Origin: JAZQNC01 sp045536155
GTDB lineage: Bacteria; Bacillota; Clostridia; Oscillospirales; CAG-272
DNA: 26,036 nucleotides
Direction of reading: 5' to 3'
Assembly (NCBI GenBank): GCA_045536155.1
Contig: JAZSMZ010000137.1
Coordinates: forward strand, 1 to 26,036
Of the stretch, positions 7,809-15,430 are shown piece after piece (within the stretch, counting starts at the first letter, position 1; each line of letters starts with the position of its first letter). A program made the position numbers and the translations under genes. The notes beneath the pieces were generated by a model. The model searched no databases. It worked only from the letters and a program-made list of their open reading frames with translations, and was not told the DNA's origin.

Positions 7809-8122
7809 GGAAGAAAAATCTTTGATTTTTCTTCCCGTTTCCTCTCATCAACACACAAAAAAGCAGACGGACGTTCGAGTCACACAAATCAAAGGCTCCC
7901 TTTGGGAGGGAGCTCCCGACGAAGTCGGGTGAGGAGCGGATGAGGAATTGTTTTGCGTGTTTCTTCAAGGCCCTCTCCGTCCCGCATTCGCGTGCCACCT
8001 CTCCCAAAGGGAGAGGCAAGAAAAGGCTCTCCCTTTGGGAGAGCTCCGCCGAAGGCGGTGAGAGGGCGAATTTTGCGCCATTTTTGCCGCCCGCAGGAGC
8101 GGGAGGGGAGACCCCTCCCCTA
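7809..8122. repeat. Cluster of palindromic intergenic repeats in a gene-free stretch
   Basis: No gene is supported between 7691 and 8204. The stretch holds a 12-bp perfect hairpin (7809-7820 with 7824-7835, TTT loop), two related copies of a CTCCCTTTGGGAG element followed by a second small hairpin (7894-7937 and 8025-8067), an inverted copy of the core (CTCTCCCAAAGGGAGAG, 7999-8015) and a GGGAGGGGAGACCCCTCCCC block (8100-8120). Short palindromic modules of this kind are common between genes in Clostridia, resembling REP or MITE remnants. Open frames crossing the region on both strands have no recognisable protein content. Confidence 0.75.
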
Positions 8123-8168
8123 CAATGCATCGCACACTATATTTGTCCTCCGCAGGACCCCTACACAC

Positions 8169-8200
8169 AAAAAGCAGACCCCCTCTCGGGAGTCTGCTTT
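8169..8200 (-). terminator. Intrinsic terminator of the HTH-cupin-acyl-CoA synthetase gene
   Basis: AAAGCAGAC (8171-8179) pairs with GTCTGCTTT (8192-8200), with inner CCC/GGG pairing, giving a U tract on the minus-strand transcript. It starts four bases after the TAA stop. Confidence 0.88.
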
Positions 8201-8204
8201 CTCA

Positions 8205-10508
8205 TTATTTACTCAGTTTTTCCATATCGTTTTTGCGGATCTCGACGCGTCTGACCTTGCCGCTGATGGTCTTGGGCAGCTCGCTGACGAACTCGACTAT
8301 TCTGGGATACTTATAGGGCGCGGTGTGCGTCTTGACGTATTCCTGGATCTCCTTTTTCAGCGCGTCACTACCCTCGGTGCCCTTGACGAGCACGATGGTC
8401 GCCTTGACGATCTGACCCCTGACCTCGTCGGGTACGGGCGTGATGGCGCATTCGAGGACGTAGGGCAGCTCCATGATAACGCTTTCGATCTCAAACGGGC
8501 CGATGCGGTATCCCGACGATTTGATTACGTCGTCGATACGGCCGACATACCAGAGATATCCGTCCTCGTCCATGGTAGCGGTATCACCGGTGTGGTAATA
8601 TCCGTCATGCCATACGTCGTTTGTCTTTTCCTCATCAAGGTAATAGCCGATGAACAGTCCGCAGGGAACGTTGTCCTTGGTGCGGATGCATATCTCACCG
8701 GTGTCTCCCGTTTTGCACTCGTTGCCGTCGGGATCGAGAATTACAACATCGTAAAGCGGGCTGGGCTTACCCATCGAACCGATTCTCGGAGTGGATCCGA
8801 CAAAGTTTGCTATCGAAAGGGTGGTCTCGGTCTGGCCGAAGCCTTCCATGATGGTAAGTCCGGTCGCCTTTTTAAACTGATTGAATACCTCGGGATTAAG
8901 CGCCTCTCCTGCAGTTGTGGCGTACTCGATTGTGGAAAGATCGTATTTCGACAGATCCTCCTTGATAAAGAAGCGGTACATGGTGGGAGGAGCGCAGAAG
9001 GTGGTGATGCCGTATTTTTTGAACATCGGCAAAATGTCCTCTGAATGGAAGCGATCGAAATCGTATGTAAATACTGCCGCTTCACACAGCCACTGACCGT
9101 AAAGCTTGCCCCAGAGTGCCTTGCCCCATCCGGTATCGGAAATGGTGAAATGCAATCCGTCTCTCTTTACATTGTGCCAATGCTTGGCCGTCGGATAGTG
9201 TCCGAGCGCGTATTTATAAGAATGAGTTGCGATACGGGGATATCCGGTTGTACCCGATGTAAAGAGCATGAGCATGGGATCATTGCCGCAGGGGGTGTTT
9301 TCGGTGCGATAGTAATGAGTGCTGAAGCGCTCCATTTCGACGTTGAAGTCGTTCCAGCCATCCTTTTTGCCGCCAACCAGGATCTTGAGCATTCCGGGGA
9401 ATTCGGCGGCCGCCTTTTCGGCCTCATTCGATACCTCTCCGTCGGCGGTGCAGACGATTGCCTTTACCTTTGCCGCCTTATATCTGTATGTAAAATCATG
9501 CTCAACGAGCTGATTTGTTGCGGGAATTGCGATAGCGCCGATCTTGTGCAGTGCAAGCATGCAGAACCAGAACTGATAGTGGCGCTTTAAGACGAGCATT
9601 ACGGTGTCGCCCTTTTTGATGCCGAGTGACTCGAAATAGTTGGCGGTCTTTGCCGAATATTTCTTCATATCGGCAAAGGTGAATGCACGGTCGCTTTTAT
9701 CGTTTGCGACCCACATCATCGCCAGCTTATCGGGAGTCTTCTTGGCGATGGCATCAACACAATCGAAGGCGAAATTGAACTTGTCGTCATTTTTGAACTT
9801 GATGCCGTTGAAAACGCCCTGCTCATCATAGTAGGATTCAACGAAATTGTCGGCAACGGTAGCGGTGTTGTCCGCTTCCTTTTCGACTGTCTTTGCAGCA
9901 ACGAAGGGAGATTCGGGATACTCCTCGCTGTACTCGCCGTCCTGCGGATTTAAAACAACCGCATGGAACTCACATCCGCCCTCGCTTACGGCGATCATGC
10001 CATGAGGAATAAGGCTGTTGTAGAAGATCGAGTCGCCCTCGTAAAGCACATCAACGTGATTGCCGACCTGAACCTTGAGCGCACCCTTGACGATAACGTC
10101 AAATTCCTGACCGTTATGCGAATTGAGCTTCATAGGAGCGTTCTGCTCCTCGGCGAGATAGGGGAATTTTACAAGGAAGGGCTCGGCAAGCTTATCCTTG
10201 AATTTGGGCGCTAAGTTGTTGTAGACTACGCCATGCTTTTTGACGATCTGAAGTCCCTCGCCCTTTCGTGTGATTGCAAAAGATGTAAGAGTGGAGCTTC
10301 GACCTTCAAGCAGGTCGACAACCTCGACATCGCAGGCCTTGGCGCACTTGTAAATAAAGGTGAAGCTGAAATCGGTTTCTCCCTTTTCCAAAAGCAGATA
10401 ATCCTCAAGCGATACACCTGTGAGCTTGGCAAGCTCGGCGGGAGTGTATCCCTTTGCTTCGCGAAGATCCTTTATTCTTCTCGCGACCTCTTTCAAACTG
10501 TAATCCAT
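8205..10508 (-). CDS. HTH (XRE)-cupin-acyl-CoA synthetase fusion
   Basis: A 767-residue, three-part protein. Residues 7-65 form an XRE-type helix-turn-helix (ELAKLTGVSLEDYLLLEKG). Residues 105-190 form a cupin (NSHNGQEF with His131 and Glu135; GDSIFYNSLIPHG). Residues 245-755 form an ANL-family adenylating enzyme. The ligase keeps FTSGTTGYPR (Arg425 where Lys is usual), EGFGQTET, YHTGD, RIDDVIKSSGYRIGPFEIE and catalytic Lys751 in TISGK. The SSGYRIGPFE segment resembles the medium-chain ACSM group, which makes acyl-CoA from a fatty acid, ATP and CoA. HTH plus cupin is the usual layout of stand-alone small-molecule-sensing repressors, so self-regulation or substrate-gated DNA binding is conceivable. 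It is expressed alone from its own promoter and T-box leader. ATG 10508 has AAAGGAG upstream. Confidence 0.9.
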   Translation of the reverse strand: MDYSLKEVARRIKDLREAKGYTPAELAKLTGVSLEDYLLLEKGETDFSFTFIYKCAKACDVEVVDLLEGRSSTLTSFAITRKGEGLQIVKKHGVVYNNLAPKFKDKLAEPFLVKFPYLAEEQNAPMKLNSHNGQEFDVIVKGALKVQVGNHVDVLYEGDSIFYNSLIPHGMIAVSEGGCEFHAVVLNPQDGEYSEEYPESPFVAAKTVEKEADNTATVADNFVESYYDEQGVFNGIKFKNDDKFNFAFDCVDAIAKKTPDKLAMMWVANDKSDRAFTFADMKKYSAKTANYFESLGIKKGDTVMLVLKRHYQFWFCMLALHKIGAIAIPATNQLVEHDFTYRYKAAKVKAIVCTADGEVSNEAEKAAAEFPGMLKILVGGKKDGWNDFNVEMERFSTHYYRTENTPCGNDPMLMLFTSGTTGYPRIATHSYKYALGHYPTAKHWHNVKRDGLHFTISDTGWGKALWGKLYGQWLCEAAVFTYDFDRFHSEDILPMFKKYGITTFCAPPTMYRFFIKEDLSKYDLSTIEYATTAGEALNPEVFNQFKKATGLTIMEGFGQTETTLSIANFVGSTPRIGSMGKPSPLYDVVILDPDGNECKTGDTGEICIRTKDNVPCGLFIGYYLDEEKTNDVWHDGYYHTGDTATMDEDGYLWYVGRIDDVIKSSGYRIGPFEIESVIMELPYVLECAITPVPDEVRGQIVKATIVLVKGTEGSDALKKEIQEYVKTHTAPYKYPRIVEFVSELPKTISGKVRRVEIRKNDMEKLSK

Positions 10509-10566
10509 TTTCGTTGTCTCCTTTCGATAATGACATTATTTAATGGTTTACCAATTTGAATAAAAC

Positions 10567-10601
10567 AAAAAACTCGCCTCAAAGATTCTTTGAGACGAGT
10601 T
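10567..10601 (-). terminator. T-box-controlled terminator before the HTH-cupin-synthetase gene
   Basis: AACTCGCCTCAAAG (10571-10584) pairs with CTTTGAGACGAGTT (10588-10601) with one mismatch and an ATT loop, followed by U residues on the minus-strand transcript. Its upstream arm overlaps the region downstream of the T-box sequence that would form the competing antiterminator. Confidence 0.9.
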
Positions 10602-10836
10602 GTTAAACCCGCGGTACCACTCAAATTACGGAAGTTTTAATTCCGTCACTTACCGGACTCTGACAAGCCCTTTGCCTTTACGCAGCAATACGGAAGGAGT
10701 CTACTTGCTTTTTTGAAAAAGCTTTCGGTCCTCCGACTCAGAAGTGATAGGTCGTATGGAAAAATCCGCCATTGTCTCGCACCAACCGACAACTCTCTGT
10801 AAGCTTCATAATCCGACCGTCTTCATCGCAGTCGTT
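10567..10836 (-). ncRNA. T-box riboswitch leader upstream of the HTH-cupin-acyl-CoA synthetase
   Basis: The minus strand carries a full T-box leader. It has Stem I with an AGAGAG bulge and the apical GGUGCGA element, a Stem III hairpin (ACGGAA/UUCCGU), the antiterminator sequence GTGGTACCGCGG (10620-10609) and the terminator. T-boxes bind a specific tRNA and let transcription continue when it is uncharged. The specifier is not clear. By position relative to the lower Stem I helix (CUUC then UGA), AUC (Ile) at 10748-10746 followed by A is the best candidate, but the AGUA/GAA loop E motif seen in the second leader is absent. A T-box before a ligase of this kind is unusual. Confidence 0.92.
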
Positions 10837-10861
10837 CTTTGTGATATTCAAATTTGCATTT

Positions 10862-10890
10862 ATTTTAGCACGCTAAAGTCGTGTTGTCAA
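10862..10890 (-). promoter_or_regulatory. Promoter of the second T-box leader
   Basis: On the minus strand: -35 TTGACA (10890-10885), 17-base spacer, -10 TAAAAT (10867-10862) with extended TGC. Transcription would start near 10855, just before Stem I, so this leader is an independent transcription unit and not only a read-through segment. Confidence 0.85.
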
Positions 10891-10941
10891 TACCTTTTTG
10901 CAAAAAAATCTAATTATTTTTGATTTTGCTAAAAAATGCTG

Positions 10942-12378
10942 TCAGGCATTGACCGAATAATCCTTTTTGAATCCGTGCGAGCCGAAAATCTGCCATTGTC
11001 CAACGCCGAGCCGCTGCATGATCGCCCGGCGCTCCTCTGCGCAAAGAGCAGGATCGGTGTCGACTGACGTCATAAGAATGGGCGCATATTTATTATACTC
11101 TGCCTGTTCTGCTGTCAGCGCGTGAACATTGATGTAAATATCACCGGTAATGGCTATATGTTTTGCATAATCGATAAGCACGATTTCGCCCGGCAAATGC
11201 CCTCCCTTTCCTTCATACACCTCAAAATGGAGCTCGCCGAAGTCAAAAAAGCCAATCTGGGTCAACGGCTCCTTCATATCCGAAATATCGTTCCACATAG
11301 CCTTGATTTTTTCGCTGCTGACCGGTTTATACGATGTCAGTATTTTGCAGATATTGATATACGGCTTATGAAGCGGATTGTTTTCGCGAAATCCGTTATG
11401 TCCGCTATATTCGTTTTCAAGGCAGCGCGCAGTCTTGCCCGATGCAATTATCTCATCGAAAATGGGCAAAAGGCCGCAATGATCCACATCCGCGTGGGTA
11501 ACGAGGATGCTCTTTTTCATTGAATCAAAATCGGGAAGAATATTTCTGAAAATTTCAAGCATTTCCTCGCGGTAGCACGCATAGCCGCTGTCCACAAACA
11601 AAGTCTGCCCCAAGCTTCTGATTATCATCGTATTACTGCCGCAGGGCGGCTCTATTAAGGTAATATCTGTAGAATCGGTGATCTTATGTGTGCTTATTCT
11701 CGGCATAAACGCCTTGCCGCCCGAACGTCCGAGTAGCTCGGCAAATTTGCTAATACTGTCAAATGTTCTGTATGGTGACAGACCCTGCTCATCCAAAGTC
11801 TGCATTGCCAGATTAACGTAAACCAAAAGCTCACTTCTGACATCTTCAGAAAGGCCCACCGCACGCGAAAGACCCATGACATAGGTATTGTAGAATATGC
11901 TGTTGTCATACACCTTTTCGGAGCAATTATAATCAATTACCCGTACCTTGCATATCTTTTCGGCTTCAGCGAGAAATTCAGTAATACGGTCAGGATCGTC
12001 CACATACAGTCCCATTTTGAAATACTGATAGTCGCTCCCGTTTTCCTGCGAGCTTATATACGATATATTGAAATTGAAGTCGTTTATCAGAACAAGCACA
12101 TCGTAAACGCTTCCCGGCTTATCCTCGAGGCAAAACTCAAGCAGGACAACGCTCGTTTTGCTTTCGCCGTTCTGCAGATATCCGATTCTTTCAAGCTCAA
12201 CATCCGCCTTTTCGAGTTGATCTGCCGTTCCCTCTGCATCGATAAACAAGGTATGGCTGTCAAGCGCCTTGTTATAGCTTACTCGGGTGATGTTGATGCC
12301 AAGCTCGCAAAAGCATCGGCTTGCCTTTAAAAACGCCCCTATATGATCGGGCATTGATGTTACATATGTCTTTTTCAA
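10942..12378 (-). CDS. ACT-ACT-metallo-beta-lactamase-fold fusion protein
   Basis: A 478-residue protein. Residues 2-70 and 76-150 look like two ACT domains (SMPDHIGAFLKAS; EDKPGSVYDVLVLINDF), modules that usually bind amino acids. A helical linker leads to a metallo-beta-lactamase-fold domain (about 235-478). The metal motif is HADVDH (His295, Asp297, Asp299, His300), with Asp in place of the second His of the usual HxHxDH. His394, Asp413 and His468 (FGSHG) complete the set. The fold is used by many hydrolases, including thioesterases; the reaction here is unknown. The start is TTG 12378, with AAGGTGAT seven bases upstream and no better ATG nearby. The gene follows the MaoC gene by 28 bases. 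Confidence 0.82.
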   Translation of the reverse strand: MKKTYVTSMPDHIGAFLKASRCFCELGINITRVSYNKALDSHTLFIDAEGTADQLEKADVELERIGYLQNGESKTSVVLLEFCLEDKPGSVYDVLVLINDFNFNISYISSQENGSDYQYFKMGLYVDDPDRITEFLAEAEKICKVRVIDYNCSEKVYDNSIFYNTYVMGLSRAVGLSEDVRSELLVYVNLAMQTLDEQGLSPYRTFDSISKFAELLGRSGGKAFMPRISTHKITDSTDITLIEPPCGSNTMIIRSLGQTLFVDSGYACYREEMLEIFRNILPDFDSMKKSILVTHADVDHCGLLPIFDEIIASGKTARCLENEYSGHNGFRENNPLHKPYINICKILTSYKPVSSEKIKAMWNDISDMKEPLTQIGFFDFGELHFEVYEGKGGHLPGEIVLIDYAKHIAITGDIYINVHALTAEQAEYNKYAPILMTSVDTDPALCAEERRAIMQRLGVGQWQIFGSHGFKKDYSVNA

Positions 12379-12406
12379 ATATGATCACCTTCTGGTCCTT
12401 TTGTCG

Positions 12407-12838
12407 TCAGACTCTACGGCATTTAACTATAGCCTCGGTCACATTTTTGATGACCAGCTCGCCATTCTGATTGAAAATATCCATGCTGATTTCGGCAAGT
12501 CCGTTCTTCTTACTTCTTTTTTCAAGTTTTGTGATCTCTGCCCTGCCTGTCAGCACATCGTCGGCAAAAACGGGCTTTAACCATTCAATTTTTGTCGATC
12601 TTCCCGCCAAAAGCGCATCGTCGAAGAAGTCACATTCGAGATACTTGTTCCAGACCGACATGAAAGACATCACTCCGGGTGCGATAAGCTTGCCGAAGGG
12701 CGTGCTTTTGGCATATTCCTCGTCGGTGTGAAGAGGGATATTGTCATAGTCTTTGGCAAAAGCGATCATTTTTTCTCTTTCAATAACGGCAGGCGCGCAC
12801 TGCACGCTCATTCCGATCTTCAGTTCATCAAAATACAT
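12407..12838 (-). CDS. MaoC-family (R)-specific enoyl-CoA hydratase/dehydratase
   Basis: A 143-residue single hot-dog domain. The hydratase motif is FAKDYDNIPLHTDEEYA, with the likely catalytic Asp32 and His37; Ile34 replaces the Asn of the consensus DxNPxH. FGKLIAPGVM is the usual following segment. Such proteins hydrate or dehydrate acyl-CoA thioesters as cytoplasmic dimers. The gene lies between two acyl-CoA ligase fusions and before the ACT/MBL gene, so an acyl-CoA substrate made by those ligases is a reasonable inference. ATG 12838 has AAGGA upstream. A 129-base gap with a strong dyad separates it from the preceding ligase gene, so it may also have separate regulation. Confidence 0.88.
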   Translation of the reverse strand: MYFDELKIGMSVQCAPAVIEREKMIAFAKDYDNIPLHTDEEYAKSTPFGKLIAPGVMSFMSVWNKYLECDFFDDALLAGRSTKIEWLKPVFADDVLTGRAEITKLEKRSKKNGLAEISMDIFNQNGELVIKNVTEAIVKCRRV

Positions 12839-12870
12839 TGTGTTTTCCTTACTTTTTTCGTATTATAGCC

Positions 12871-12916
12871 AAATGATGCATAAGATTTCGCTGTCGTGCG
12901 ATCTTATGCATCATTT
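12871..12916. repeat. 16-bp perfect inverted repeat upstream of the MaoC gene
   Basis: AAATGATGCATAAGAT (12871-12886) and ATCTTATGCATCATTT (12901-12916) are perfect reverse complements around a 14-base centre with further CGC/GCG pairing. No U tract follows on either strand, so it is not an ordinary terminator. A TATAAT on the minus strand (12867-12862) lies immediately downstream, but a clear -35 is missing. It may be an operator dyad or an RNA-stabilising hairpin. Confidence 0.8.
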
Positions 12917-12966
12917 TACGTCAACAGTGGCAATTTTATTCTTTTTTTCCGCGATTCAGCCCCGAT

Positions 12967-15423
12967 TCACTTGAGTCCGAGCTTTTCGGCCGATTCTTCA
13001 CGCATCTTATATTTGAGAATCTTGCCTGCGGCGTTCATAGGGAATTCGCTGACGAACATGAAGTATTTGGGCACCTTATGACGCGCGATGGAGGCGTTGC
13101 CAAACTCCTTCATCTCATTTTCATCGGCAGTCTCGCCCTTGTGAAGTATTACCCAGGCACAGCATTCCTCGCCGTACTTTTCGTCGGGCACGCCGACGAC
13201 CTGAACGTCGCGCACCTTGGGATTGGTGAGGTAAAACTCCTCTATCTCACGCGGATAGAGATTCTCGCCGCCGCGGATTATCATATCCTTGAGTCGGCCG
13301 GTGACCTTGTAATATCCGTCGGGCGTTCTCATGCATATATCGCCCGAATGGAGCCAGCCGTCTTTATCGATCGCCTGCGCGGTCGCCTCGGGCATCTTGT
13401 AGTATCCCTTCATAATGTTGAATCCGCGTGCAACGAACTCGCCGCTCTCGCCGTCGGGCAGCTCAGCCCCCGTTTCGGGATCGATGATCTTGCACTCCAC
13501 TCCGGGGAAAGCGCTTCCAACAGTTTCAACGCGATGGTCGATATCCTCGTTGACCTCGCCCATGGTACATCCGGGCGATGCCTCGGTCTGACCGTAAACG
13601 GAGATTATCTCGCGCATGTTCATCTCATCAGCCGCGCGCCGCATGAGATCCGCCGGGCAGTTTGCACCTGCCATGATGCCCGTTCTCATATGAGAAAAAT
13701 CGGTCTTGGCAAAATCGGGATGGTTGAACATGGCTATAAACATCGTCGGCACGCCGTTAAAGCAGGTGATCTTTTCGTCGTTGTCACAGGCAAGCGATGA
13801 CTTTGGCGAAAAATAGGGGATCGGGCAGAGCGTGCCGCCGTGGGTCATCATCGAGGTCATCGAGAGCACCATGCCGAAGCAATGGAACATGGGCACCTGG
13901 ATCATCATACGGTCGGCAGTGGAAAGATCCATTCTGTCGCCGATGGTCTTGCCGTTGTTTACTATGTTGCGGTGAGTGAGCATAACTCCCTTGGGGAATC
14001 CTGTCGTGCCCGACGTATACTGCATATTGCATACGTCGTCGGGTTTTACAAGTGATGCGCGGCGGCGGACCTCCTCACGCGGAACGAGGGAGGAGCGCGA
14101 GAGCATCTGCTCGTATGTAAGACAGCCGTCCATATTGAAGCCTACCGTTACGACGTTGCGTAAAAAGGGCAGATTCTTCGAATAGAGGGGCTGACCGGGT
14201 ATCAAATCGCGCAGCTCGGGACAGAGCTCCTCAATTATCTCTTTATAGTTGATGTCCTTGCAATATTCGATCATAACGAGGGTGTGAGTGTCCGACTGTT
14301 TTAACAAATACTCTATCTCGTGGATCTTATATGCGGTATTTACGGTAACCAAAACGGCGCCGATCTTTGTCGTTGCCCAGAAGGTGAGATACCATTCTGG
14401 AACATTCGTTGCCCACACAGCAACGTGATCGCCCGCTTTTACACCGAGCGAGATGAGGGCGGCGGCGCATTCGTCAACGTCGCGCCTGAACTGCTCGTAG
14501 GTACGGGTATAATCAAGCGTGGGATATTTGAACGCATACTGGTCGGGATACGTCTCGGCCATGGTGTCGAGCACGTCGGAGAAGGTGGCGTCGATAACGT
14601 CATACTTTTTCCATACAAAGGTGCCCGTTTTGGCACGATTATAATATGCGTGGTCATACGTTTTTTTCTCGCGATTGAGCGAGGATATGTAGTTTGTAAA
14701 ATGAGTCAAAACGATATCGGCATCGCTGATCTCTTCGTTCCATGCGGCGCAGATAAAGCCGTCGTAGTTGAGCGAGGACAGTGCCCCCATCAGCTTTTCG
14801 ACGTCGAGGTCTCCCTCGCCGATAAGCACGGTCTTGCCGTCCTTCATATCGCCCAGTCGGACGTATTTGATATACGCGCCCAGCGTCTTTATGGTCGCTT
14901 CGGCGCTTTCCGAGGCATCAAAATAAGTGCCGCGCACGTTCCACGAGCATCCTATCGCCGCCGAGGCAAAGTGATTGATTATGCCGATAACGTTCTCGGT
15001 GTTGGCAAGATAGCCTACCGTTTCAAAAAGGATATTTACGTCGGCGTTTTCGGCTCTCTTTATAGCCTGAGCGAACTTTTTATCGAGAATATCGAAGGAG
15101 GTTTCCTTTTCAACGCGCACAATGACGTTGTCGACCGCCGCGTTTGCCGCCATATCGACGTATTTGAGCAAAAGCTCGGCGGTGCACTCGTCGCTTTCCG
15201 CCGTTACGGGCATACGGAGCGCCGAAAGGGAGAGATTGCGGTTGCGCATCTTGCGGCGGGCATCTGCCGTGCGCTCACGTCTTAAAATACTGTCGTGGTG
15301 AGCATTTCTCTCTTTTACGGCATCGTATATCTCAAAGCCCTCAAAGCCGTAGTCGTAGGCATATCGGCAGGTATCGAGAAAGGAGGCGCGATTGACGTTC
15401 TTGGTGGAAAAAACTATCTTCAT
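12967..15423 (-). CDS. Fusion: sugar-phosphate isomerase/epimerase-like TIM barrel + acyl-CoA ligase
   Basis: An 818-residue protein. Residues 1-245 resemble the xylose isomerase-like/AP endonuclease 2 TIM barrels (FEGFEIYD; FETVG with Glu134; RLGDMKDGK; GEGDLD with Glu203). The segment that normally supplies a metal-binding Asp and His reads SWNVRGTYF, so part of the metal site seems lost. Residues 280-818 are a full ANL acyl-CoA ligase: YTSGTTGFPKG (469-479), YGQTEASP, GWLHSGD, RGGENLYPREIEE and catalytic Lys801 in NAAGK. The ligase should activate a carboxylic acid to its CoA ester; the chain type is unknown. The start at ATG 15423 is seven bases after the LeuA-like stop, with GAGGAGG inside the end of that gene, so the two are probably co-translated under the leucine T-box. 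Confidence 0.88.
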   Translation of the reverse strand: MKIVFSTKNVNRASFLDTCRYAYDYGFEGFEIYDAVKERNAHHDSILRRERTADARRKMRNRNLSLSALRMPVTAESDECTAELLLKYVDMAANAAVDNVIVRVEKETSFDILDKKFAQAIKRAENADVNILFETVGYLANTENVIGIINHFASAAIGCSWNVRGTYFDASESAEATIKTLGAYIKYVRLGDMKDGKTVLIGEGDLDVEKLMGALSSLNYDGFICAAWNEEISDADIVLTHFTNYISSLNREKKTYDHAYYNRAKTGTFVWKKYDVIDATFSDVLDTMAETYPDQYAFKYPTLDYTRTYEQFRRDVDECAAALISLGVKAGDHVAVWATNVPEWYLTFWATTKIGAVLVTVNTAYKIHEIEYLLKQSDTHTLVMIEYCKDINYKEIIEELCPELRDLIPGQPLYSKNLPFLRNVVTVGFNMDGCLTYEQMLSRSSLVPREEVRRRASLVKPDDVCNMQYTSGTTGFPKGVMLTHRNIVNNGKTIGDRMDLSTADRMMIQVPMFHCFGMVLSMTSMMTHGGTLCPIPYFSPKSSLACDNDEKITCFNGVPTMFIAMFNHPDFAKTDFSHMRTGIMAGANCPADLMRRAADEMNMREIISVYGQTEASPGCTMGEVNEDIDHRVETVGSAFPGVECKIIDPETGAELPDGESGEFVARGFNIMKGYYKMPEATAQAIDKDGWLHSGDICMRTPDGYYKVTGRLKDMIIRGGENLYPREIEEFYLTNPKVRDVQVVGVPDEKYGEECCAWVILHKGETADENEMKEFGNASIARHKVPKYFMFVSEFPMNAAGKILKYKMREESAEKLGLK

Positions 15424-15430
15424 TTATGAT

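Noticed and set aside
7889..8068. CRISPR array
   Set aside because: The repeated modules are palindromic, few, in both orientations and unevenly spaced, with no constant repeat-spacer pattern or cas genes.
7762..8130. 122-residue minus-strand frame in the intergenic gap
   Set aside because: Its translation is made of the palindromic repeats (proline- and glycine-rich repeats of repeat DNA) and it overlaps the promoter of the UPF0316 operon.
7953..9044. 363-residue plus-strand open frame
   Set aside because: It crosses the palindromic repeats and then runs antisense to the well-supported HTH-cupin-synthetase gene; the translation shows no domain and no ribosome binding site.
12862..12890. 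Promoter directly before the MaoC gene
   Set aside because: There is a TATAAT, but no acceptable -35 at 16-18 bases; it is noted only beside the dyad.
14320..15285. 321-residue plus-strand open frame
   Set aside because: It is antisense to the ligase-fusion gene, whose protein matches known families; the frame reflects codon bias of the opposite strand.
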